Shown: positions 1 through 5,544 of the stretch, in pieces
Position numbering within the stretch: position 1 is the first letter of the stretch
Layout of the letters: each line of letters starts with the position of its first letter
Assembly (NCBI GenBank): GCA_021790415.1
Contig: JAJYDZ010000147.1
Span: forward strand, 1-5,544
From: Thermoplasmata archaeon
GTDB taxonomy: Archaea > Thermoplasmatota > Thermoplasmata > Thermoplasmatales > Thermoplasmataceae
Direction: 5' to 3'
DNA: 5,544 bases
Position numbers and translations under genes: made by a program
Notes under the pieces: model-generated
What the model saw: only the letters and a program-made list of their open reading frames with translations
Database searches by the model: none
Told to the model about the DNA's origin: nothing

Positions 1-833
1 ATATCCTGCCTCAGGATGAGGGGAAGGAAAGGTATATCAGGAATGTCACAGAACTGACAAAGGCATTTGCTCTGATTGCCCCTGATCCCTCTGCTCTCAG
101 AATCCGGGATGATGTTGGTTTCTTCCAGACTGTGAGATCAGCACTCATAAAGAACACCGAATCCAGAAGGGTAGATTCCGGCGAGTCTGAAACGGCAATA
201 AAGCAAATACTCTCAAAGGCCCTGGTATCTGATCGTGTCATTGACATATTTGCGGCTGCGGGTTTGAACAAACCCGACATTTCTATACTGTCAGATGAGT
301 TCCTTGCCGAGGTGAAGGACATGCCACAGAAGAACCTTGCATTTGAGATGCTGAAAAAACTCCTTAATGATCAGATCAGGATAAGGCTGAAGAAGAATAT
401 TGTTCAGCAGAGATCATTCCTTGAACTGTTGGAAAAGGCAATAAAGGCATACACAAACAAGAGCATTGAGACTGCCGAGATAATACAGGAACTCATAGAC
501 CTTGCAAAGAAGATCAGGGTGGAGCAGAACAGGGGAAAGGACCTCGGGTTAAACGAGGATGAGGTTGCTTTCTATGATGCTCTAGCAGACAACGAGAGCG
601 CAAAGGAGGTTCTTGGTGATGAAACGCTTAGAACAATTGCAAAGGAACTGGTTATCAAGGTGAAGAAGAACATTACTATCGATTGGTCCGTCCGGGAAAG
701 CGTTCAGGCAAAACTGAGAGTCATTGTTAAGAAGATTCTGAGAAAGTATGGGTATCCTCCTGACAAACAGGAAAAAGCCACTATCACAGTCTTGGAGCAG
801 GCTAAGTTATTGGGGTATGAGTGGGTAAGCTAA
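1..833 (+). CDS. hsdR: Type I restriction enzyme endonuclease/motor subunit HsdR, C-terminal part (5' partial)
   Basis: The frame is open from position 3 without a stop and ends at TAA 831-833, giving the last 276 residues of a protein normally near 1000 residues, so the true start lies left of the window. HsdR is the ATP-dependent translocase and nuclease of type I restriction complexes, working with HsdM and HsdS on unmodified DNA. The N-terminal nuclease and helicase motifs are outside the window. What is seen is the helical C-terminal region of the HindI-type R subunit (DUF3387-like), which in this family anchors R to the methylase core. Recognisable stretches are ILPQDEGKERYIRNVTEL near the left edge, EVAFYDALADNES in the middle, and TIDWSVRESVQAKLRVIVKK followed by KYGYPPDKQEKA near the end. 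A GTG at 132 is internal and not a start, because conserved sequence continues upstream of it. No frameshift is visible. The stop overlaps the stop of the convergent neighbour by 4 bases. Family assignment is confident; activity cannot be judged from this part. Confidence 0.93.
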   Translation, partial: ILPQDEGKERYIRNVTELTKAFALIAPDPSALRIRDDVGFFQTVRSALIKNTESRRVDSGESETAIKQILSKALVSDRVIDIFAAAGLNKPDISILSDEFLAEVKDMPQKNLAFEMLKKLLNDQIRIRLKKNIVQQRSFLELLEKAIKAYTNKSIETAEIIQELIDLAKKIRVEQNRGKDLGLNEDEVAFYDALADNESAKEVLGDETLRTIAKELVIKVKKNITIDWSVRESVQAKLRVIVKKILRKYGYPPDKQEKATITVLEQAKLLGYEWVS

Positions 834-1984
834 AAAGTCCCTACGGTGAGGAGATTTAACAGGCTCGAGGCTGCCTTGACCCTCGCTTTGTCCTTGTCCG
901 TCAGTAACTTAGATATATAAGCAATAGCCTCCTCCGTCTTCTTCTGAAGCCTCCTAATTATATATTTAGTAATCTCCAAATCTTTTGGATTGGTTTCTTG
1001 CAACTTCAAAATAATGGCAATTCCCATATCAACATTGCCCTCAATGTCGACATTATCGGCCAAATATTGGAGAAAATTTCCTACTTCGATGTGATGGGTT
1101 ATAAACTTGGAAAACAATCTCTCAGATATTTCTTTATCTATCTTGAGTCTGTGATTTATTACGATGCTAGATAATCTTGCAACGTCTTTATAATTGCCAT
1201 TGCCGATCCATTTCAGAATCTGCCCTAAGTATTTGCTTCCATCAAGTTTTAAAAGTAAATCTATTACAAGGTCCTTCAGTCCTGGACCTAGATGTTCATA
1301 GTTCAATATAAATTCAGAAATAACTTTGCTATCAACAAAGGAAGCAATTTCTGTTATAATCCTTTCTTTCACAAAAGTATAATCTGCCTCTTTATGCCCT
1401 TCGATAAAATAGTCATTGGAAGAAATATAATCCCACTGTACGAGATAATATTTAATTTCTTCTGTCTTGTAATCTTTGTGCTTCAACTCAAAGAGATCAC
1501 CTAGAGACGGAATTACCGCATTAAAAGCATTCTTGGTGCCGATCTTTATTAATCCTTCTACAGCAGCTTTCATTGGTACCCAGACTGCAAAATTCTCGAC
1601 CATTGAATCATCAGCTATAAATGAAAGAGTCTCAAGGACACCCTCCACTATGCCACGGCTAAATTTTGAATCATTTTTGTAATACCCAAACCCAATCGAA
1701 CCCTTCGGTTTTTCAATTTCGAAACTTGCGCCATATATCATATTCCTTTGCTTATCAGCTTTCTTTTTTTCTTCTGCTTGCTTTATTTCTGCTCTTCTCT
1801 TGTCTTCTTCTGTTTTGTTTCTGAGCATATCATCAAGTATAGTTTTGAGGATCGGCACGGCACTTCCTCCAAGCTGCACTAACTGAATTATTGTTAATTT
1901 TTTTATGCTATCTTCTCTCGAAGCGAAGAGCCCAACGAGCATCCCAACTTGATCTTTCAATTTTTCATTATCATCATACGGCAT
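830..1984 (-). CDS. HEAT-repeat-like helical protein with charged linker, unknown function
   Basis: This 384-residue protein runs from ATG 1982-1984 to TAG 830-832. I do not recognise a named family. It is predicted almost wholly alpha-helical, with HEAT/armadillo-like units: residues about 24-50 (IKKLTIIQLVQLGG then AVPILKTIL), about 136-163 (AAVEGLIKIGTKNAFNAVIP), about 205-260, and about 350-381. Residues 54-81 are a highly charged Lys/Glu/Arg stretch (EEDKRRAEIKQAEEKKKADK) that could form a coiled coil or flexible linker. There is no signal peptide, membrane segment or obvious catalytic motif, so a cytoplasmic scaffold or sensor role is more likely than an enzyme (inference). No Shine-Dalgarno precedes the ATG, but TATA-like boxes lie about 26 and 52 bases upstream, fitting leaderless or short-leader archaeal transcription. 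The next Met (residue 15) would cut off the first helix, so the first ATG is preferred. It follows the helicase-nuclease gene on the same strand after 307 bases and may act with it. Confidence 0.8.
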   Translation of the reverse strand: MPYDDNEKLKDQVGMLVGLFASREDSIKKLTIIQLVQLGGSAVPILKTILDDMLRNKTEEDKRRAEIKQAEEKKKADKQRNMIYGASFEIEKPKGSIGFGYYKNDSKFSRGIVEGVLETLSFIADDSMVENFAVWVPMKAAVEGLIKIGTKNAFNAVIPSLGDLFELKHKDYKTEEIKYYLVQWDYISSNDYFIEGHKEADYTFVKERIITEIASFVDSKVISEFILNYEHLGPGLKDLVIDLLLKLDGSKYLGQILKWIGNGNYKDVARLSSIVINHRLKIDKEISERLFSKFITHHIEVGNFLQYLADNVDIEGNVDMGIAIILKLQETNPKDLEITKYIIRRLQKKTEEAIAYISKLLTDKDKARVKAASSLLNLLTVGTF

Positions 1985-2006
1985 AGAGATAATAGTATTG
2001 AATCGG

Positions 2007-2020
2007 AATATATTTTTTTT
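2007..2020 (-). promoter_or_regulatory. Second TATA-like box, placed for a leaderless HEAT-like transcript
   Basis: On the minus strand eight A residues lead into ATATATT, centred near 2010-2011. That is 26-27 bases upstream of the ATG at 1984, exactly where an archaeal TATA box would sit for a leaderless mRNA. Absence of a Shine-Dalgarno before this ATG agrees with leaderless initiation. It competes with the box centred at 2036; either or both could be used. Confidence 0.35.
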
Positions 2021-2030
2021 GTGAAGAAAA

Positions 2031-2045
2031 CCTTATAAATTTTCT
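2031..2045 (-). promoter_or_regulatory. Archaeal-type BRE/TATA box for the HEAT-like gene
   Basis: Read on the minus strand, the sequence is GTAGAAAATTTATAAGG, an A/G-rich BRE-like stretch running into TTTATAA. Its TATA part is centred near 2036. With the usual archaeal spacing of about 26 bases, transcription would start near 2010 and leave a leader of about 26 bases before the ATG at 1984. It is the best match to an archaeal promoter in the window. The call rests on motif and position only. Confidence 0.5.
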
Positions 2046-2141
2046 ACTTTTGGATTCAAGATAACAGAGCGAACTTTAGAATCTCATTTATAAGATCTGG
2101 ATTATAGCAAAAGATTCAGTAAACTTTAGGGCACTCCCACT

Positions 2142-2261
2142 TTATGATGTGCGGTCAACTTCTAAAACAATCTCATCGACGGTCTTAGGATCCGGTGAGA
2201 AATTACAAAAGACCAAGTATGTATTTGAATTTAAGTTATACAATAATATTCTGTGCAATTA
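2142..2261 (-). pseudogene. Orphan coding-like fragment, possible gene remnant
   Basis: A 38-codon stretch lies between in-frame stops (TAA 2259-2261 and TAA 2142-2144) with no ATG or GTG inside. Its end reads SPDPKTVDEIVLEVDRTS, a charged/hydrophobic pattern that looks like genuine protein rather than random AT-rich translation. It could be the C-terminal scrap of a lost gene or chance. I do not recognise a parent family, and the length is too short for confidence. Confidence 0.2.
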
Positions 2262-2291
2262 GACTTTACATTATCAATATAATTAACAGAT

Positions 2292-4874
2292 CTATTGAAC
2301 TTTTAGCACGTCAATACCTTTTGACTTACACAACTTTGTGCGTAAGTCTTGTTCAGTTAATCTTTGATTGATAAGGGCATATTGTATCTGAGGCTTAAGA
2401 TAATTGATGTCTTTGAAAACAATATTCTGAATATCTGAAAGTCTGGAAAACCAATCATTTGCTAATTTGCTAACTTCTGAAGTTCTCAATACGTAAAAAT
2501 TTTTAGCATTGTGTTTCTCTTCTTTGGCGATTTTGTGAACGTTAGTTACACAAACAGGTAATAAATCACCTGATACCTTTAATTTTTCATTGGACTTTAC
2601 TTCACCCGGAATTGCAATTATCTGCCTTACTTCTTCTATGGTCAGGTAGTCATTGGTTTTATTAGTCTTTGCTTCAAATATAAATGATACATTACCATTC
2701 GAGGACCAAATACAATCTGGAGAGCCTTGTCTTGATGGTATTAATGTGTCAAATCCAAGTAAAGTTCCAAATTCTTGAAAAAATTGCTTTACGTTTTTAT
2801 CTTCTCCACTTTCCAACTTTTTAATCAGGTCATCGGTATGCTCTTTGAGTTTATTATGCTCAGGTGAAAATTTACTTAAGGAAGAGTATATAATTTCAAC
2901 CCTATTCTCTAATGGTTGTTGTATTCGATCCTCTTGTACATAGTTAGAAAGGGTTCCAAACCATTCTCTGTTTTTCGCCGTGCTTACTGCGTGTAAAAAC
3001 AGCTCATTCCCCGGTTCTAAAAAAGGATTTTTGCTAAACTTGAAAGCTGATATATCCGATGCGACCCCACCCAGATATGCCCATATTGCCGAATCTTTCT
3101 CCCGACCTTTACTGTTAAATTTCTGCATTAGTTGAGTAGCTAGACTCTGAGCAGCCTGATAGTTTCCAGCCCATAAAAGACTAGAATATTTAGAAAATAC
3201 AAAAATATTTTCTTTGTCTAGGCTACCTTCTAAACTAGCAGTATATTTTCCCGCTTTTTTAATAATTCTTTCTTTTAATTCTATCCAATCTTGTGTCTTA
3301 TTCCGAAAAGCTTCCAGAAATGAATCAAGTAAATTCGGTTCTTTCATTTCCTTGCATATTTCAAGCTCAGCCCTTAGCTTGCCTGGAAAAGTTGAAAGAG
3401 TTTGAGGGTTCAGTATTAGTTTAACCAAATCCTCTCCAATGAGGAATATTTGTACCTCGTCTGAATCCCTGCGAGTGCACCTACCCATACCTTGATGAAC
3501 TCTCTGAATTGCTCTTGCTTCAGATTCATCGCTTGTTTCCCATTTCAAAGTAGTAAAGCTTTCAAGCGAGTTGATGGCTTGCGGCAAGTGAAACATAATT
3601 ATGCCTTGAGCCTTACCATCCCCTAAATCTATACCATCATACCTCCCAGCCAACAAAAGTACAGCTTTAGTTTGATTCTTGAATTCCTCCAAGTCATTAG
3701 AAATGTTATCGCTATTAGGGGAAAAAATAGCACCCCCGAAATGAATATTCTTTAATGCATCTTTTAAAATGGATTGCTGAACTGAACTTTGCGTTAATAT
3801 TATTGTTTTATTTATTTTTTGTACTATGGATATAACTCTATTTTCATCGGTTATTTTTGGCATCAAAGAATCTAGATTAAAGATAAGCCTGATTCCTGGA
3901 ACATCAATATCACTTAAAGAAATCCATTCTAACCCTTCGATTCCAACATTATTCTCAAGGTTTCCGGTGTCGTCCAATGTAGCACTCATATAGAATCGAT
4001 ACTTAGCTTCGTTAAATTCGTTAAGGGTTTGTGTTGGTGGTGTAAGTGGTCTGATTTCTATTGAATTTCTATGAAGGATGCAGAAATAATTTTCAAGCTT
4101 ATCCTTTACGTTTTTCCAATGAAATTTGATATTATCATCGCTCTTGATATCATCACCGCTTGTATAGGTTTCAAATATAAGCCTAAGGTCGTCTATAACA
4201 TTTAACCATTGCCGTGTGTATAGCATTTCGTAAGGCTCGTTGATATCTGGGTTGGCTTCTATGGCATTTTTTTGTGAACTATTCAAAATGGGGTGTATTT
4301 TTTCATAAACTTGATCAAAAAGTGCGGGATTTCTTGCTCGTTCAATCTTTATTGACCAGTTTGAGGTTATTGCATCTCCTGCTGCATGAACATCGTCCAT
4401 AACGAGCATCCCCACTTTACCTACACGAGGATTACTATTGAAGAGAGTGTTATAGGTAGCAATTCCAACTGAATGGCCAGAAATGAAATTGTTTCTATCT
4501 TGGGCAGAAATTTCTGACCATTTTCCATAGAGAGGGACGGCGGGAATATCTAAATCGCTTGCATCCCGTAAGACCTGCTTACAAAGATGTATGTTTGGGC
4601 AGAGATACAAAGCCGTCAATTTTTCTTTACGCATTAAGTAATATGATAATAGAAGTCCAATGAGAGTTTTACCAGTTCCTGTAGGAAGGGATATTGCATA
4701 GTCCTTTTTATCAGACTGGTGGATTCTTTCATAAAGCATTTCAAGTATCTTTAATTGATGCCCCCTAAAATATTCATACCTTTGTTTGTTCCTTCCCACT
4801 AGACTGTTCCATAATTCTTGGAAGGTGTTCGGAACATCGTCACCATCTGGTAGTTCAGGGAAGATAGATTTCAT
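2292..4874 (-). CDS. SF2 (Rad3/XPD-like) helicase fused to C-terminal PD-(D/E)XK nuclease, putative defence protein
   Basis: From ATG 4872-4874 the product is 860 residues. The helicase part has FRGHQ (36-40), Walker A PTGTGKT (64-70), motif Ia-like LCPNIHLC (91-98), Walker B MDDVH (159-163, replacing the usual DEAH), SAT (297-299), motif V GRYDGIDLGDG (410-420) and motif VI QGMGRCTR (461-468). Motifs V and VI resemble Rad3/XPD/DinG enzymes, but the four-cysteine Fe-S cluster of XPD is not seen. Residues about 515-690 are helical and partly TPR-like (AGNYQAAQSLATQLM). The end has a PD-(D/E)XK nuclease core: E701 in a helix, P719-D720, then EAK 734-736. The likely activity is ATP-driven DNA (or RNA) unwinding or translocation coupled to cleavage, in the cytoplasm (inference). 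The start at 4874 is chosen because AGGTGAT directly precedes it; an ATG at 4886 and one at 4940 are also in frame, but the 4940 version adds an Ile-rich AT-coded leader and lacks a ribosome site. The HsdR neighbour supports a defence role. No named system is recognised. Confidence 0.85.
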   Translation of the reverse strand: MKSIFPELPDGDDVPNTFQELWNSLVGRNKQRYEYFRGHQLKILEMLYERIHQSDKKDYAISLPTGTGKTLIGLLLSYYLMRKEKLTALYLCPNIHLCKQVLRDASDLDIPAVPLYGKWSEISAQDRNNFISGHSVGIATYNTLFNSNPRVGKVGMLVMDDVHAAGDAITSNWSIKIERARNPALFDQVYEKIHPILNSSQKNAIEANPDINEPYEMLYTRQWLNVIDDLRLIFETYTSGDDIKSDDNIKFHWKNVKDKLENYFCILHRNSIEIRPLTPPTQTLNEFNEAKYRFYMSATLDDTGNLENNVGIEGLEWISLSDIDVPGIRLIFNLDSLMPKITDENRVISIVQKINKTIILTQSSVQQSILKDALKNIHFGGAIFSPNSDNISNDLEEFKNQTKAVLLLAGRYDGIDLGDGKAQGIIMFHLPQAINSLESFTTLKWETSDESEARAIQRVHQGMGRCTRRDSDEVQIFLIGEDLVKLILNPQTLSTFPGKLRAELEICKEMKEPNLLDSFLEAFRNKTQDWIELKERIIKKAGKYTASLEGSLDKENIFVFSKYSSLLWAGNYQAAQSLATQLMQKFNSKGREKDSAIWAYLGGVASDISAFKFSKNPFLEPGNELFLHAVSTAKNREWFGTLSNYVQEDRIQQPLENRVEIIYSSLSKFSPEHNKLKEHTDDLIKKLESGEDKNVKQFFQEFGTLLGFDTLIPSRQGSPDCIWSSNGNVSFIFEAKTNKTNDYLTIEEVRQIIAIPGEVKSNEKLKVSGDLLPVCVTNVHKIAKEEKHNAKNFYVLRTSEVSKLANDWFSRLSDIQNIVFKDINYLKPQIQYALINQRLTEQDLRTKLCKSKGIDVLKVQ

Positions 4875-4881
4875 ATCACCT
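4875..4881 (-). promoter_or_regulatory. Shine-Dalgarno-like AGGTGAT that decides the helicase start
   Basis: Read on the minus strand, AGGTGAT abuts the ATG at 4874. It matches the 3' half of the full archaeal anti-Shine-Dalgarno complement (AGGAGGTGAT), leaving AGG four bases from the ATG. The ATG at 4940 is preceded by CCTCCTTA, the wrong orientation for ribosome binding, and the ATG at 4886 by an AT-rich stretch. The spacing is short, so the site is plausible rather than strong. Confidence 0.45.
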
Positions 4882-4940
4882 GTCATTATACTATAATTCT
4901 TAAACCTTAACTTAGCATTAATTATGATGATTAACACCAT

Positions 4941-5058
4941 TAAGGAGGATTAGACAAAATTATTGGGGTTTCCAAATCCAATCAATTTTCAGCTATTTAA
5001 GCAGAATAATTGTGGAACACAGACAAACTTGCTGGTTATTACTACGAAAGGCACAATT
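4941..5058. other. AT-rich spacer between the helicase gene and the transposase remnant
   Basis: No coding sequence is supported here. The stretch should contain the downstream end of the decayed insertion sequence, but its terminal inverted repeat cannot be identified because the partner end lies outside the window. The candidate TATA box at 4993-5001 falls inside it, so part of the helicase promoter may derive from the insertion sequence end. Confidence 0.4.
4993..5001 (-). promoter_or_regulatory. Candidate TATA box upstream of the helicase-nuclease gene
   Basis: On the minus strand CTTAAATAG fits the archaeal TATA pattern. It would place the transcript start near 4971, giving a leader of about 97 bases to the preferred ATG at 4874 or about 31 bases to the ATG at 4940. 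A weaker box, GTTTAAG at 4899-4905, would instead give a near-leaderless transcript at 4874. The region is AT-rich, so chance matches are likely. Confidence 0.25.
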
Positions 5059-5544
5059 TTATCTCAATACTTCAGTATTTTTCCATGAATACAAAAGATA
5101 AACTATCCTGTCAAGAAATCTTCCCCTTACAAGCTTGTATAATGCAGTAATGAAGTACATCTTTTCCCTATTCTCTAAACTGTTGTCAACTTCGCATGGA
5201 AGTAATACAGCATCCTCTCGAAGAATGCATATATATGTCCCACCGCCGATCTTATAGGGGATATCCTGAGATTACTGTGTATACTTTTGAAAGGCAGTGA
5301 TTACTCCATTTCGGATCGATGCGTTTGCATTAAGAACCGAAATAGACCAAATCCTTGCAACATGTGATACTGGGAAGATTCATATCAATCTTTGAAACGT
5401 GTAAATATGCAGGTGTTACGTAAAGTTTCTCGATTGGTTTAAATCGTTTAAAAGGGTATGTGACTTGTGGCCGAAATATTTCTCATTGTTTTTTGTTGCT
5501 GATGCACCGTCCCTGTATCTGCGGATATTTGCATTATGCCCCTT
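5059..5544 (-). pseudogene. Decayed IS5-type DDE transposase (frameshifted, continues beyond right edge)
   Basis: Four consecutive minus-strand pieces in changing frames read like the catalytic half of an IS5-group transposase. Piece 1 (5544 to 5419) has IRRYRDGASATKNNEKYFGH then KSHTLL, like the family's RxxDxxWTKKNxKxYFGYKxH. Piece 2 (about 5442 to 5330) has KPIEKLYVTPAYLHVSKIDM and later KDLVYFG, like VTxASVHDSxxxD and the DKGYFG motif. Piece 3 (about 5270 to 5175) has NLRISPIRSAVGHIYAFFER, like RxxISKIRxxVEHxFxFxKR. Piece 4 (about 5165 to 5059) has REKMYFITALYKLVRGRFLD, like the VKxxFTALxYNLxR end. The in-frame stops are at 5416-5418, 5330-5332, 5175-5177 and 5059-5061, and the last is the probable original C-terminus. 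The acidic residue of KDLVYFG remains, but the catalytic Glu of VEH is Gly (VGH), so the element is inactive in cis. The first catalytic Asp lies outside the window. Confidence 0.72.

Larger units (their letters stand above)
1985..2291. other. Intergenic gap between the helicase-nuclease and HEAT-like genes
   Basis: These 307 bases hold no complete gene that I can support. The left third contains the promoter candidates for the HEAT-like gene. Positions 2142-2261 on the minus strand contain a short coding-like frame without a start codon, listed separately. No hairpin with a T-tract follows the helicase stop on the minus strand, so no terminator is called. A further AT-rich box (ATTTATAAG at 2086-2094, readable as TATA on either strand) has no gene suitably placed for it. 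Confidence 0.6.

Noticed and set aside
11..322. Minus-strand open frame of about 100 codons
   Set aside because: It is antisense to clearly conserved hsdR coding sequence and its translation is Ser/low-complexity rich, typical of a shadow frame.
1292..1682. Two plus-strand open frames of about 70 codons
   Set aside because: Both are antisense to the HEAT-like gene, have no promoter or ribosome site, and do not look like proteins.
3214..3405. Plus-strand open frame of 63 codons
   Set aside because: It lies antisense to the middle of the helicase gene with no supporting signals.
2292..4874. Assignment of the helicase to XPD proper or to Hachiman HamB
   Set aside because: The four Fe-S cysteines of XPD are not seen, and in Hachiman the nuclease is a separate protein, whereas here it is fused at the C-terminus with Rad3-like motifs V and VI.
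5066..5079. Perfect inverted repeat AATACT-TC-AGTATT followed by T residues on the plus strand
   Set aside because: It is AT-only in most of the stem, lies inside the transposase remnant, and no plus-strand gene ends there.
5308..5343. Inverted repeat ATTTCGG / CCGAAAT with a 22-base loop
   Set aside because: Short arms inside decayed transposase coding sequence; probably chance, no structure or gene uses it.
1..5544. CRISPR array, tRNA or rRNA genes
   Set aside because: No regularly spaced direct repeats, cloverleaf-like segments or rRNA-like sequence were seen on either strand.

Overview
The window looks like part of an archaeal defence or accessory island. Archaeal origin is an inference from four observations. 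The hsdR piece uses AGG, AGA and ATA codons freely. The gap around 2006-2042 has purine-rich/TATA boxes of the BRE-TATA kind. The central gene has an AGGTGAT motif directly before its preferred ATG, matching the archaeal anti-Shine-Dalgarno tail. The gene at 1984 has no Shine-Dalgarno at all. A mesophilic euryarchaeon, perhaps a methanogen, fits best, but nothing fixes the genus.

Layout, left to right. Positions 1-833 (+) hold the last 276 codons of hsdR, the motor/endonuclease subunit of a type I restriction-modification system; hsdM and hsdS are not in view. Positions 830-1984 (-) hold a 384-residue helical protein with HEAT-like repeats and a charged linker that I cannot assign to a named family; it meets hsdR tail to tail with a 4-base overlap (CTAA). 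Positions 1985-2291 form a 307-base gap with the likely promoter(s) of that gene and a short orphan coding-like fragment. Positions 2292-4874 (-) hold an 860-residue superfamily 2 helicase with Rad3/XPD-like C-terminal motifs, a helical middle region and a C-terminal PD-(D/E)XK nuclease. Positions 5059-5544 (-) hold a decayed IS5-type transposase broken into at least four reading frames, continuing past the right edge.

How they may work together (inference): type I restriction, a helicase-nuclease fusion and a HEAT-like protein, next to IS debris, is the usual look of an anti-phage island. The helicase-nuclease and the HEAT-like protein lie on the same strand, with the helicase upstream, and could be a two-gene system, though the promoter between them also allows independent expression. 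By eye, base composition falls from about 45% GC in hsdR to roughly 30-38% in most of the minus-strand genes, which suggests separate origins.
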